Shown: positions 23,878-32,609, counted from the stretch's first letter. The stretch: DNA of 64,000 nucleotides from Terrihabitans soli (GCF_014191545.1 NZ_AP023361.1:2384501-2448500); one strand, 5' to 3'. The notes: generated by a model from the sequence alone, not told the origin. Numbers and translations: made by a program.

Positions 23878-24549
23878 TCAGCCCTCAATGGCTTCGACCC
23901 AGAGCCGGCACAACGGCGAGCGAACAACGTCCCGGCTTGTGAAGTTGATGACCGGGACAGGAAGTCTGCGGGCCTCAATCTTCGCGATCAGGAACTGGAG
24001 GCCGCTCGTGCCCTGCCGATCGGACTGGGTCACATCCCCCGAAATGATATAGCGAGCATTCTCTCCAATCCGCGTGACCAAGGCCTTGGCCTGTTCAATG
24101 CTCATGTTCTGGGCCTCATCGATGAGGACGACAGCGTTCTTGAATGTGCGCCCCCGCATAAAGGCAAAGGGCACGATCTGGATCGCACCGTCCTTCAGAA
24201 AGTTCAGCGTCCGCTCCTGGCCGACCCGTTCGCGAAAGGCGTCGAAGATCGGCGCCGTCCAAGGCTCCATCTTTTTCTCCAGCGTCCCCGGCAGAAAGCC
24301 GATCTGCTCGTTATCGATGGTGATGGTTGGACGGCTGAGAATGATCTTGTCGATGCGCCCCGCGGCCAGCTCCTCGATTGCCCATACTGACGCGACGTAA
24401 GTCTTGCCGGTGCCGGCAGGACCTTTCGCGATGGTCATCTCACTGGTCTGAAGGGTGCGTAGAAAGTCGGCTTGAGTTCGATTACGGGGTTTGAAGGGCT
24501 TGTGACCCTCAAGGGTCAATTGGAACTTGTCGGCTTTCTGCTTCTTCAT
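23878..24549 (-). CDS. phoH: PhoH-like ATPase
   Basis: 223 aa. Walker A GPAGTGKT at residues 43-50, RPTITIDNEQIGFLPGTLEKK near 75, Walker B VVLIDEAQN near 140, and SGDVTQSD near 170, the standard PhoH/RecD-like set. Phage PhoH proteins are common with poorly known role, perhaps RNA handling. It is the last gene of the leftward run and lies beyond a terminator (24559-24591), so it needs read-through or its own promoter. Confidence 0.9.
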   Translation of the reverse strand: MKKQKADKFQLTLEGHKPFKPRNRTQADFLRTLQTSEMTIAKGPAGTGKTYVASVWAIEELAAGRIDKIILSRPTITIDNEQIGFLPGTLEKKMEPWTAPIFDAFRERVGQERTLNFLKDGAIQIVPFAFMRGRTFKNAVVLIDEAQNMSIEQAKALVTRIGENARYIISGDVTQSDRQGTSGLQFLIAKIEARRLPVPVINFTSRDVVRSPLCRLWVEAIEG

Positions 24550-24558
24550 CCTTGCCTC

Positions 24559-24591
24559 AAAAACAAAAACGACGGCTCAGGGAGCCGTCGT
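24559..24591 (-). terminator. Rho-independent terminator after the lysis genes
   Basis: On the minus strand ACGACGGCTC pairs perfectly with GAGCCGTCGT (10 bp, 3-nt loop), followed by TTTTGTTTTTG. The stem overlaps the stop of the o-spanin gene. It ends the late operon before phoH. Confidence 0.9.
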
Positions 24592-24807
24592 CGTTGGACA
24601 AATTACGCGGTGATCTTTGTTCCAGGCCTTGATCTGGTCCTGGGTTGGTTGGGTGTCGAGTTTGGAATAGGTCATGGTGTTGGGCCAAATCCGACAAACA
24701 ACCGAAGCGTCAGCAATCCCGGCAGTCGGGGTCCGGAAGCACCCCGCCAGCGGGAGGCACAACAGGATCAGCGCGGCGAGCTTCGTCGACTTTCGCAACG
24801 ACAGCAT
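24577..24807 (-). CDS. Rz1-like o-spanin lipoprotein
   Basis: 76 aa with a basic start and hydrophobic stretch LAALILLCLPLAGC; the Cys at 23 is in a good lipobox (LAGC). Mature part is about 54 residues with Pro and two further Cys. The gene begins inside the preceding i-spanin-like gene in another frame, the usual Rz/Rz1 layout. It would sit in the outer membrane and join the inner-membrane partner to fuse both membranes at lysis. Confidence 0.78.
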   Translation of the reverse strand: MLSLRKSTKLAALILLCLPLAGCFRTPTAGIADASVVCRIWPNTMTYSKLDTQPTQDQIKAWNKDHRVICPTTTAP

Positions 24808-24934
24808 CGTTAGCCTCCTTCTGCTTTACGCGCTCCTGAGCCCGCCCCACTTCCTTCATCTGCTCTTCCTTCAACCAAGACAGGAAGGAATTGCAGAACT
24901 GAAAGAAGGCCAGGGCGAGCTTCAGAAGTTTCAT
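24710..24934 (-). CDS. Rz-like i-spanin candidate
   Basis: 74 aa: N-terminal hydrophobic segment (LKLALAFFQFCNSFLSWL) then a charged helical region (KEEQMKEVGRAQERVKQKE) and a Pro-rich end. The anchor plus periplasmic helix and the overlapping Rz1-like lipoprotein frame argue for an i-spanin. ATG overlaps the holin stop (TAATG). Sequence homology to known Rz is not evident, so the call is by architecture. Confidence 0.68.
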   Translation of the reverse strand: MKLLKLALAFFQFCNSFLSWLKEEQMKEVGRAQERVKQKEANDAVVAKVDEARRADPVVPPAGGVLPDPDCRDC

Positions 24935-25143
24935 TACGCAGTGACCTTGGAGGCCTTGTACTTGCGGTACAGACCATAGAGGTAGGTGCCGTAGGTCACG
25001 ATCGAACCGAGCGCGCCAATAACGGTTTCGGTCTGAGTCAGGGCCGAAGCCGCGTCGTCAGCCGAGAGAACGCCCTTTGCCGTCAGGATGCCGAAGCCGA
25101 ACTGCAGCGCATGACGAGCAAACGGAATGAACAGAGACAACAT
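24934..25143 (-). CDS. Holin-like small membrane protein
   Basis: 69 aa with a hydrophobic start (LSLFIPFARHALQFGFGILTA) and a second segment (VIGALGSIVTYGTYLYGLY), ending in a basic KYKASK tail. It follows the endolysin gene directly and precedes the spanins. Two membrane segments and the position suit a holin or pinholin. No family signature proved. Confidence 0.68.
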   Translation of the reverse strand: MLSLFIPFARHALQFGFGILTAKGVLSADDAASALTQTETVIGALGSIVTYGTYLYGLYRKYKASKVTA

Positions 25144-25145
25144 TT

Positions 25146-25940
25146 TTATGCTCCTAAACGCACAAACTGGAAGTGCATCCAGTCGTAGTTACGGGCACGG
25201 CCGAGAGAGACCGCCCCTTCTTCCTCCACAAACCCCCAGAACGGAAGGAACTCAGGGCGAGCGAGAGTTGCGCGCTCCTTCGTCCATTTGAGCTGGTTGT
25301 TCGAGGGATCGATGTCGACCGCAGCTGCAAAGGCGTGGACCGACAAAGAGCTGCCGCCCCGCATTTTGCGGTTGTTGAAACAGCCGCCGAAGCGGTCGAG
25401 ACGCAGATTGCGAATCTGGTCGATGCCGTAATGCGCGAGCGTCTTCGAGAAGATTCGCTTGAGAGGTTCAGCGACCTTCTTGTTGCAGGTGATCTTCGTG
25501 ACCTGAGCTTTTAGATCCCAAGCCAGAACCATCGGATACGCCGTATCGATCAGCGTGTGGTTCTCGCCAGGAGCCCCAAAGAATGCGGCCGCGCCCGACT
25601 GGACCGGCCACTTCTCGGTGCCCGCCCGCATCGGCGGTTCTTTGTCTCGCCAAGTCGTGACGGCCTTTTCGGCCTTCGGACCTTTCTGACGAGCTGCCCA
25701 AACCTCGAGCGCATATCGAGTCTGCGGACCAATGCGGCCGTCGACTGCGCCGGCATCGATACCTTCGATGTGGAGCAACGCCTGGGTTGCGGCGACGAGG
25801 AGACGGGTCTTCACCCAAGCCTTGTCGACACCGGGCAGTAGCGCGATCGCGGCGGCGGTCTTGGGACCCCACTTGCCGTCGAGGTCGCCTTTGTAGAAAC
25901 CTGCTTTAGCAAGCAGGGTCTGGATTTCGAGAAGCGTCAT
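25146..25940 (-). CDS. Endolysin: peptidoglycan-binding domains plus M15 D,D-peptidase
   Basis: 264 aa. Residues about 1-90 hold two peptidoglycan-binding-like repeats (LLAKAGFYKGDLDGKWGPKT; GAVDGRIGPQTRYALEVW). The C-terminal half is an M15/VanY-type zinc peptidase: SVHAFAAAVDID near 205 supplies His and Asp, and DWMHFQF near 255 the last His. It should cleave peptide stems or cross-links. No signal peptide, so release needs the holin next door. Confidence 0.88.
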   Translation of the reverse strand: MTLLEIQTLLAKAGFYKGDLDGKWGPKTAAAIALLPGVDKAWVKTRLLVAATQALLHIEGIDAGAVDGRIGPQTRYALEVWAARQKGPKAEKAVTTWRDKEPPMRAGTEKWPVQSGAAAFFGAPGENHTLIDTAYPMVLAWDLKAQVTKITCNKKVAEPLKRIFSKTLAHYGIDQIRNLRLDRFGGCFNNRKMRGGSSLSVHAFAAAVDIDPSNNQLKWTKERATLARPEFLPFWGFVEEEGAVSLGRARNYDWMHFQFVRLGA

Positions 25941-26308
25941 TTCAGCCCCATAGAGACGGAAGCCATCTCCCAGAGCTGCTTCGCAGCGAGTCCCGCGACG
26001 GCGACGATGGCGCCGTACTTGGCTGTCAGGACAGCGATACGAGTAGCTTGGGACGCCTGCCGATCCGAAATCGTGTCCAGACGATTCCAGATCTTCTCGA
26101 AGCCCTCACGAACTTCGGCGCGAAGTTCTCGCGACGAGACGTCGTACTCGGACTTCAATTCAAGCAGGCGATTGGTGATTGCAGAATTTCGTTCCTCGAC
26201 AACAACAAGACGCTCGAAGAACGTGACGACTTTCGACACCTGATCGGCGAGACGCGCGACAGTGTTCTCAAGCGCGTCAAGACGCGGGTTGGTGTTATCG
26301 CTGGACAT
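25937..26308 (-). CDS. XhlA-like coiled-coil membrane protein (lysis accessory)
   Basis: 123 aa from the ATG at 26308. Residues about 10-90 form a long coiled coil (LDALENTVARLADQVSKVV) and the C-terminus has one membrane helix (YGAIVAVAGLAAKQLWEMA). This is the plan of XhlA-type proteins that support holins. Start of the endolysin overlaps its end. Family call by architecture. Confidence 0.6.
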   Translation of the reverse strand: MSSDNTNPRLDALENTVARLADQVSKVVTFFERLVVVEERNSAITNRLLELKSEYDVSSRELRAEVREGFEKIWNRLDTISDRQASQATRIAVLTAKYGAIVAVAGLAAKQLWEMASVSMGLK

Positions 26309-26334
26309 GCCCCGCATATGGTTGTGGGGCGAAT

Positions 26335-26505
26335 TTATTTCTGAGGCGGAACGACTCGATCCGGTTCGATGTCTCCGAAACTCTTAAAGTACAGACGGCG
26401 GATCTGATCGACGATCCACTCGGACTGAGACTTCCCTTCGAGGGTTGCAAGGACCCGGAGCTTCTCCCGGTCCAGGGGCGTGCCATAGGCAGTGATCTGG
26501 GCCAT
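26335..26505 (-). CDS. Ribbon-helix-helix-type small regulator
   Basis: 56 aa from the ATG at 26505. The pattern ITAYGTPLDREKLRVLATLEGKSQSEWIVDQIRRLY gives a short strand followed by two helices, as in CopG/RHH proteins that bind DNA as dimers. The frame continues upstream but without sensible start. It lies just before the lysis genes, so control of lysis timing is possible. Moderate confidence. Confidence 0.55.
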   Translation of the reverse strand: MAQITAYGTPLDREKLRVLATLEGKSQSEWIVDQIRRLYFKSFGDIEPDRVVPPQK

Positions 26506-26649
26506 TGACCCTATGTGGGGCCGACTGATTAAGCGCGAACCTATCCTCCTTAAGAGAAACACATGATCGGAGGGGTTGCTCTGAGGATTCTCATCTCCTA
26601 GTTCTTGCGCCTGCCGCTGGTTGTGCGGGGCCAAGAGTACAGGTCGGGG

Positions 26650-26817
26650 ATGATTGTCAGACTGGATGAGATTCGAGCCCTAAAGGCCTCGATTGAAAGC
26701 ATCAAACGGAAGCGTCAGGTTGCTGAGACCGGCGTAGCTTGGCTCATGTGCCACTGTGCCCTACAGGTCAAGAAGCGGCGCCTCAAGCGTCTCACCGGTC
26801 AGTCAGAGCAGGCTTAG
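26650..26817 (+). CDS. Possible small basic protein on the opposite strand
   Basis: A 55-aa frame from ATG 26650 with GTCGGGG upstream, rich in Lys/Arg (IESIKRKRQVAE; QVKKRRLKRL) and helical. It lies in the roughly 300-nt stretch 26506-26813 that has no minus-strand gene, and its stop overlaps the fibre-gene stop by 4 nt. It could be a small DNA-binding moron or chance. No clear promoter. Confidence 0.35.
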   Translation: MIVRLDEIRALKASIESIKRKRQVAETGVAWLMCHCALQVKKRRLKRLTGQSEQA

Positions 26818-27728
26818 AACCGCTTTGCCATGTAGGCGGCAATCCGAGCCGTCTCCGACTGGGACAACGCTCGATCTACGATACCGAGGCAAGATAGTCG
26901 GCTACCGTTCAGCAAGACGGCCGAACCAGAAGCATCAGGCGCATTACCAATGGCGAGGTTTGCGGTGCCTGCGTTGCTGGCCACGTTAGCATTGAATGCG
27001 GTGATCGTTCCGTTGATGTTGAAGTGCGAAGCATTCGCGCCCCCAGCTTCGTTGACAGAAACGATGCAGACATTCCATGCATTAAGAGTTGCCGCCGTTC
27101 CCAAAAACGATGTCCATCCCGCCGACGCGGTCTTGCAGTTGTACTCGATTAAATTCGTGGTCCCGTTCTTCTGGAAACTTATACCGCGACTGCCCGAACT
27201 CGCGGTGCTATTGCCCGTAATACGTTGCTGACTTCCGCTAGAACCAGAGGTGAAGAATATCTGCGCGATGATAGTGAAGACCGCGTTGTCTTGCGAGTAT
27301 GCATTCGCGAACGTCGTCGACGAAACCGCCGTAAAGTAATCCCCTCCGTCGAACGAATAGTAAGCACCGAGAGCGCCGACCGTACCATTGAACGTCGGAT
27401 CGGTGCTGTTCGACGCGCTCGTCGTACCCCGGTTAAAGTGATGACCATTGCCGCTAACGTCGTTCCACTGCTGGTTCGTCGACAGTGATTGGCTCGCACT
27501 ATCCGAGGCGTCAAGACACAGTCGCAGGTTGGTATTGCTAACAGTGTCCAGAATTTCCTTGAGCAGGAAATTCTTCGGGGTCTTGATCCTATAGCCCGCA
27601 TGAAGGGGCATTGCCAAAATGGGGAACTTTAGATCTCGCAGAATGGCCGGCGCCGAGAGTGTATTGGCGCGGACAATTGCCGGCTTCTCAGGGAGAATAA
27701 GACGCGGTGGCAGATCTAACGGGATCAT
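26814..27728 (-). CDS. LamG/concanavalin-type tail protein
   Basis: 304 aa. After an N-terminal linker, residues about 65-295 have the LamG-like jelly-roll pattern: RLCLDASDSAS, WNDVSGNGHHFNRG, YSFDGGDYF, FTIIAQIFFTSG, and WNVCIVSVNEAGG, ending with GIVDRALSQSE, typical of glycan-binding jelly rolls. Its place at the end of the fibre genes suggests a receptor- or glycan-binding tail appendage. Its start overlaps the previous stop by 4 nt. Confidence 0.7.
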   Translation of the reverse strand: MIPLDLPPRLILPEKPAIVRANTLSAPAILRDLKFPILAMPLHAGYRIKTPKNFLLKEILDTVSNTNLRLCLDASDSASQSLSTNQQWNDVSGNGHHFNRGTTSASNSTDPTFNGTVGALGAYYSFDGGDYFTAVSSTTFANAYSQDNAVFTIIAQIFFTSGSSGSQQRITGNSTASSGSRGISFQKNGTTNLIEYNCKTASAGWTSFLGTAATLNAWNVCIVSVNEAGGANASHFNINGTITAFNANVASNAGTANLAIGNAPDASGSAVLLNGSRLSCLGIVDRALSQSETARIAAYMAKRF

Positions 27729-28489
27729 ACCTGCAGATCCCCGAACAGCACCCAGTTGTTGCTGTCATAGGTCCAGGCTTGGAACGCGGAGTATTGACCG
27801 TTCGACCTGTACGCGGAGAGTTTTGCAACTCGACCAGCTCCGACTCCTGGGGGGGTAGAAATGATCCCCGCTCCCCACTGTACAATGTTCACGAAGGAAC
27901 CAGCCGGCAGAACGCCAGCTGGGAGTGTCATATTCTGAGCAGTGGCGGCGTCTACCAGAATGGTTTGACCAGCATCGGTCGCCAGCAAGGTTCGACCAGA
28001 CGTGATGTAAAGAATCGCCGACACCGACTTGGCCGCGAGATCAGCCGCGGCCTGTAGTGTCGAAACCGGGAAGTCTGCCAGCGGCTTCGCTTCGAAGGCG
28101 CCGGGACCTGTGAAGACAACTGCCTGATCGTCTGCACCCGTCAATCCGGCCAACGCGATAACATTCGCGTTGAGGACCACGCCTTCCTGCAGAGCCGCAG
28201 GAATGTCGTTGACGACGTCCTTCGTGACGCCGTCGAAATCGACGAGAGCATTACTGTTCGAACTTGCTTGAACGGTATCTCGCACGAGAGTGGTGGCGTC
28301 TGACATATAGCCGAGGCCGCGCTCCCACTGGTCCGAGCTTCTATTGCAGATGAAGTAATAGAATTTGTTGCCGCTTCCCGTGCCGAAGGCAGCAGAGAAG
28401 GAACGCTTCCCATTCAGGGTTACAAGGGTGAGATTCCCCGTGCCGGTTCCAACAGTGGTCTGATGAACAAGATCAGCGGCCTTTGCCAT
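27725..28489 (-). CDS. Tail fibre/appendage protein
   Basis: 254 aa, low in Cys, rich in Gly, Ser, Thr and Asn. N-terminal VHQTTVGTGTGNLTLVTLNG and FYYFICNRSSDQWERGLGYM are typical of phage tail-fibre N-terminal head domains; the C-terminal ITSGRTLLATDAGQTILVDAA resembles fibre shaft modules. Likely binds other tail proteins. Exact role unknown. Confidence 0.6.
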   Translation of the reverse strand: MAKAADLVHQTTVGTGTGNLTLVTLNGKRSFSAAFGTGSGNKFYYFICNRSSDQWERGLGYMSDATTLVRDTVQASSNSNALVDFDGVTKDVVNDIPAALQEGVVLNANVIALAGLTGADDQAVVFTGPGAFEAKPLADFPVSTLQAAADLAAKSVSAILYITSGRTLLATDAGQTILVDAATAQNMTLPAGVLPAGSFVNIVQWGAGIISTPPGVGAGRVAKLSAYRSNGQYSAFQAWTYDSNNWVLFGDLQV

Positions 28490-28500
28490 TACGTCGAGCC

Positions 28501-29733
28501 TTAATAATAAATTGCCATGATGATGCGGCGCAGGTCAGAGGTGACCGCGTCCGAGATAAGGATTGGGTCTTCGGGCTTGAGCCCTGCGATTGCGGCAATG
28601 TGTGCGAGCATCTTGCTGTCGAGCGTGGCGTCTTGGGCGTGCGCTTGAGAGACCGCTCGGATGATCGCCGCGGCTTCTCCGTCGATCACTGCAGATTGAG
28701 CTTCGATAGCCCCGCCAGCTTTGATGTGGGCCGCAACAATCGATTCAGTCTTTCCGCGAGCGGCATCCACGTTCGCCAAGACGAGCAGCATGTTGGTGGT
28801 TTGAGATCGACTGGTGATGTCGGCATTATCGGGTTGCAGCGAGCCAATCGCTCCGACCCGCGGTTTGGCTGTCGAGACCAACGCCACATCTCCGGTCTCG
28901 AGCGGCCCAGAGAAGGTCACCCACGGCGAGACTTGAGATGAGAAGTCCGGGACCTGGGTAACCAGGTCTCCCGCGGCTTTCACCCATGCAGCTACCTCAG
29001 CGGCCAAGCTAGGATCGGTAGAGACCAGCTCACCGCTCGCTGTGATGATCGCCCCAAGTGCGCTGGTAATTACAGCTACTTGACTAATCAGCGAACCCGA
29101 CAGTCCGATCCAGGGCGCCGCGCTTCCCTCCACTTGCGCCGAGGACGCCGCGAGAGCCGCGATCAGTGTCGCCCACGGTTTAACAGTCGAAAGAACCGAA
29201 GGGCTATCTGAAGCGAGAGCGGCAACAGCTTTGATCCACGAAGCAATAGTGCCTTCGAGCTGTGGCGCGGCCGGATGCAGAGACGCCGATGCGGCGACAA
29301 TTGCCGAGACCACGGAGGAAAGGTGGTCTGTCGCAACAGGTTCTAAATCGCCCGCCATAGAAACCCAAGGCGCGACGAGGCCGGCGGTGGCGGCGGTAGA
29401 CTGGATGTCCCCTACCGTCTGCATGACGCCGCTTTTGAAAATCAATCCCGAAGTTGTTGAATCTGGAGAGACGATTGCCGCTAAGGCGGAAACCCAAACC
29501 TTCGGTTGGATTTCGATCTCGACTGATTCTGGGGCCAGAGCCCCGACCGCTCGCACATACGCGGAGGCATTGACATTCAATACGAACTGCTGGCTCATAA
29601 GCTCGCCAGTCGTAAAGATCATCGAATTGATCGACGTCGCCATCAAGGACGTCGTTGGGGACAGCGCCGAACCAACAGACAGCACTGTCCGCAACGTCGC
29701 ACCAATAGGCGTGCCGATGCCCACTCCGATCAT
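28501..29733 (-). CDS. Tail-region protein built of ~21-residue tandem repeats
   Basis: 410 aa. From about residue 57 to the end the sequence divides into some sixteen degenerate units of 21 (rarely 22-23) residues, of type PWVxxxGxL, eight residues, SxV. Examples: APWVSMAGDLEPVATDHLSS, ASWIKAVAALASDSPSVLST, AAWVKAAGDLVTQVPDFSSQ. Earlier residues may be older repeats. It has no Cys and little charge. A regular solenoid or rod is expected. It lies among fibre genes, so it is probably a virion appendage, but no known repeat family was recognised. Confidence 0.65.
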   Translation of the reverse strand: MIGVGIGTPIGATLRTVLSVGSALSPTTSLMATSINSMIFTTGELMSQQFVLNVNASAYVRAVGALAPESVEIEIQPKVWVSALAAIVSPDSTTSGLIFKSGVMQTVGDIQSTAATAGLVAPWVSMAGDLEPVATDHLSSVVSAIVAASASLHPAAPQLEGTIASWIKAVAALASDSPSVLSTVKPWATLIAALAASSAQVEGSAAPWIGLSGSLISQVAVITSALGAIITASGELVSTDPSLAAEVAAWVKAAGDLVTQVPDFSSQVSPWVTFSGPLETGDVALVSTAKPRVGAIGSLQPDNADITSRSQTTNMLLVLANVDAARGKTESIVAAHIKAGGAIEAQSAVIDGEAAAIIRAVSQAHAQDATLDSKMLAHIAAIAGLKPEDPILISDAVTSDLRRIIMAIYY

Positions 29734-29735
29734 GA

Positions 29736-30113
29736 TTAGAGCGGCGAGGTGTAGGTCAGCGTTTCGAGTTCGCAGTCCTGGCCGTTGGCCACGTTGGTGT
29801 TCGTCACTTCGATGTCGCCACCCATACCGACCGCCGTCACGCTGCCGGCGAGGATCTGAGTGCCCGCCTTGTCCAGCGTGATGAAGTTGTCGATCTCACC
29901 ACTGGCGACTGCTTCAGCTTCGATCGGGAGCGAGTTCGCCGTGATCGTGCCGCTCGAAGCAGCCCCGAACGGCGTAGCCGCCAGATTGAAATCGACAACC
30001 GTGGTGGCGGAGTCACGCAGACGAAGTTTCGCCGTGCCACCACCCGTCTCGTGGGCCGTCTTAACGACGCCCGCAAGCAGATTGCGAACAGCGGTGTTAT
30101 GGGTAATGGACAT
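29736..30113 (-). CDS. Small tail-region protein
   Basis: 125 aa, beta-rich, with Gly/Thr/Ala repeats and sequences such as LRLRDSATTVVDFNLAATPF and ITANSLPIEAEAVASGEIDN. Looks like a small virion or fibre-tip protein. Its stop lies 2 nt before the repeat-protein start. No family named. Confidence 0.55.
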   Translation of the reverse strand: MSITHNTAVRNLLAGVVKTAHETGGGTAKLRLRDSATTVVDFNLAATPFGAASSGTITANSLPIEAEAVASGEIDNFITLDKAGTQILAGSVTAVGMGGDIEVTNTNVANGQDCELETLTYTSPL

Positions 30114-30117
30114 CGAC

Positions 30118-30390
30118 TTACTTCCCCTTCTTCTTGTTTGTTTTGATTGCCCCAGTCATCTTCGGCTCAGCAGCCGTGAAGTCCGTGGTGGTCGACCGAA
30201 GGCCGGCAGAGCCTTCAACCTTGACGGCCTTTCCGTCGGTGATGAGACCATTAGCGATGTCGATGTTTCGGACGGTGACGCCGTAATCGAACTGCGGAAG
30301 GTAGTTGGCGAGACGCCTGCCCTTGTCGTTACGAACCTCAAACGGTTCGGTCACGGCGAAGCGATCGCCAATGTTGACGCTCTGTGTCAT
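30118..30390 (-). CDS. Small tail-region protein with basic tail
   Basis: 90 aa, beginning MTQSVNIGDRFAVTEPFEVR and ending in a very basic TNKKKGK. Mid part may be beta. Start overlaps the preceding stop by 4 nt. Probably part of the fibre set; function unknown. Confidence 0.5.
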   Translation of the reverse strand: MTQSVNIGDRFAVTEPFEVRNDKGRRLANYLPQFDYGVTVRNIDIANGLITDGKAVKVEGSAGLRSTTTDFTAAEPKMTGAIKTNKKKGK

Positions 30391-31670
30391 CGAAGTCCTC
30401 TGATGGTGATTCCGATGTTTGCCAGAGTCGTATCGCGCGGATTTGGCGCTGTGACCGTAAGGACATCACCGGGATTGAAAGTGGTTTCGTTCAACGCGGC
30501 CATAACAGCGGTCGTCCCACTGGCTGCGAAGGTTGCGGTGCCGAACTGCACGCCGTTCTTCTTGAGAGAGAGGACGGCCGTGGCGGTTGCTGCGAGCTGC
30601 GCGACCACCCGGCTGGTTCCAAGCCCAGCAGGGAAGACCACGGCGTCGGAGAAAACGTGGGGTGGGAAGACTTCGCCGGCATGAGGGCGGTTGCTGATCC
30701 CGAACGTGACCGAGTAGACGTTGCCGATGCCGGGTTCGCCGCGAGCGGCGTAAAGCTGCCACTGGGTGGGGCTCGTGCTCGGTGTATGGCCCGTATTTGA
30801 ATCAACACGGCTGAGGTACGAGGAACCGTCATAGGCGACGAGATCGTTCTCGTCGTAGGTCACTCCGGCTGAATAAACGCCGCGTTTCGTGATCTCGCCG
30901 CTGCCGGAGCCGCCCCCGCGAAGGGTGTACAGTTGCCCCCCCGAGCAAACGAGCGTGATGCTCTCGTTTGCCCCAAGTGCCGTGCCTTCGCCGCCATCAA
31001 TCGTTTCGATGCCGTCGGGCTCGAGTTCAACCTCGACGCCATCTGATTTGATGTCGCAGTACCATCCATCACCAAGCGAGGTGACGGTCTCGATCGCGAT
31101 AGAAAGCGGAGAGGTACAGATAAAGACTTTGTTGACGTCAGCCGCTGAGAGCGTGAAGTCGGCCGTCTTGACGGTGACCGGACGACGGTTCTGGAAAAAC
31201 TTGACGCGCCCCGTAGCCGCATCGACTCTAAGGAAGACAGTCCAGTTGTCTCCGTTATCCGAGGATCGCTCTAGGACTATGTCGCCGACATCAATCCGCG
31301 TGCGGAGCTGATTGGCGCCAGAGCCGACAATCTGTTGGCCCCAAGCCTGGGTTCCATCATTGATGGCTGCGAACGTAGCTGCAGTTTGCTCGATCAGGGC
31401 TCGGACGCGGCCGGCCAGCTCAGGCGCATCGGACGGCGTATAGACGATGGCGAAGTCGCCATTCGAAACGGATGGGCCTTCCCACTCGTGCGCGAGAACG
31501 CCGGAACCTTCTCCAGTGATCGATTGAATGACACCGACGGAACCGGCGGCGACCAGCAAATAGCCGGGTTTGATTTTCTTGGTCTGCCAAACAGTGCCGG
31601 AGCCAGAGAAAGCGGCCGAGCCGGCCGTCAGGGTAATCAGACCTGTCTTATCGGTTAGGATGGTCGACAT
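30387..31670 (-). CDS. Tail fibre with chitin/cellulose-binding-like module
   Basis: 427 aa from the ATG at 31670. The N-terminal MSTILTDKTGLITLTAGSAAFSGSGT and GYLLVAAGSVGVIQSITGEG are typical for phage structural proteins. Around residues 275-310, YDENDLVAYDGSSYLSRVDS and TSPTQWQLYAARG match a CBM5/12-type carbohydrate-binding module. The C-terminal part is a beta domain (SVTFGISNRPHAGEVFPPHV). Likely recognises a cell-surface glycan. Confidence 0.7.
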   Translation of the reverse strand: MSTILTDKTGLITLTAGSAAFSGSGTVWQTKKIKPGYLLVAAGSVGVIQSITGEGSGVLAHEWEGPSVSNGDFAIVYTPSDAPELAGRVRALIEQTAATFAAINDGTQAWGQQIVGSGANQLRTRIDVGDIVLERSSDNGDNWTVFLRVDAATGRVKFFQNRRPVTVKTADFTLSAADVNKVFICTSPLSIAIETVTSLGDGWYCDIKSDGVEVELEPDGIETIDGGEGTALGANESITLVCSGGQLYTLRGGGSGSGEITKRGVYSAGVTYDENDLVAYDGSSYLSRVDSNTGHTPSTSPTQWQLYAARGEPGIGNVYSVTFGISNRPHAGEVFPPHVFSDAVVFPAGLGTSRVVAQLAATATAVLSLKKNGVQFGTATFAASGTTAVMAALNETTFNPGDVLTVTAPNPRDTTLANIGITIRGLR

Positions 31671-31725
31671 CGAGCCCAACATGGGGGCTCGATTCTGGGC
31701 TTACAAAGTTGTGCTTACCTCCTTC

Positions 31726-32205
31726 TTACGGAAGAGATATCTTCACGGCTTCGCCTACCCTCTCTCCGACTTCGAGGAATTCAGTAAAGCTTCTCGCATC
31801 CAGACTTTTCAACTGAGAGTTCTCGGGCTCGTCGAAGGAACGATGGTCCGCCAATTCAACGAAAACTTCATCGATCTCTTGAGAAGTTGTTGCGGCTCGA
31901 ACCTGTGCGACTAGGCGGCGCCGAAGGACTTCCGTCTCGTCCAACTGCCGGATCGATGCTTCGTGATTAGCCTTAATCTTCTCGGCCAGCTCTCGTACCG
32001 GGATACCAAGAGCATCCGCCTCCTCGATGAGTACCGGATGGAACTCGTCCCGAGGCGCCCTGAGACCGGATAAGGCTCGCTCATACTTGAGCCGGTAGAC
32101 CTCAGTGAAGTACGGAGACAACGGAGCTTCCGCCAGAAGGTGGTTCAGACGATCTTCGGCGACCACTTTCATGGCGTCGATTTTTATTCCGAGCATCAAT
32201 TTCAT
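31726..32205 (-). CDS. Helical hypothetical protein, possible fibre chaperone
   Basis: 159 aa from the ATG at 32205, overlapping the preceding stop (ATGA). It is nearly all helical and charged (MKLMLGIKIDAMKVVAEDRL; VLIEEADALGIPVRELAEKI), unlike its beta-rich neighbours, which fits a tail-fibre assembly chaperone. No family motif proves it. Confidence 0.5.
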   Translation of the reverse strand: MKLMLGIKIDAMKVVAEDRLNHLLAEAPLSPYFTEVYRLKYERALSGLRAPRDEFHPVLIEEADALGIPVRELAEKIKANHEASIRQLDETEVLRRRLVAQVRAATTSQEIDEVFVELADHRSFDEPENSQLKSLDARSFTEFLEVGERVGEAVKISLP

Positions 32206-32609
32206 TGGGCTTCGATCCTGATTAATGCATCCGCCCAAGGCCACAGAACCAAACGAATGTTGTAAACCGCTCGATCGGTAGAACTCACGGTCAGTTCGGA
32301 CTCATCGAAATCGCGGAGCAGATTGTTGTCGACGTAAATGGTGGACCCCTTCGGGATGCCGGTGATCCTGGCTTCGTCCTGGCCGTCGGCCAAAATCAGG
32401 GTTTTGGTTACGAGGATCGGCATAGGCTTGCGAGGAAGCAGCAAGCCATTTTCGATATAAGATCGGTCCATATCGACAGGGCCGTCCACCGTGACGTGAC
32501 GCTGACCCAAGTCAGACAACAGACCCGGCAACTCCGGTAGATATTGGGTAACCGCCCGAGTGATGCGCCCGGCAGTTTCCCCCTCATGATCATAAACAAG
32601 CAGCGTCAT
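32202..32609 (-). CDS. Tail-region hypothetical protein
   Basis: 135 aa, alternating polar and hydrophobic residues suggest beta structure with a central GIPKGSTIYVDNNLLRDFDE. It overlaps both neighbours by 4-8 nt, so it is coupled to the appendage genes. Function unknown. Confidence 0.5.
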   Translation of the reverse strand: MTLLVYDHEGETAGRITRAVTQYLPELPGLLSDLGQRHVTVDGPVDMDRSYIENGLLLPRKPMPILVTKTLILADGQDEARITGIPKGSTIYVDNNLLRDFDESELTVSSTDRAVYNIRLVLWPWADALIRIEAQ

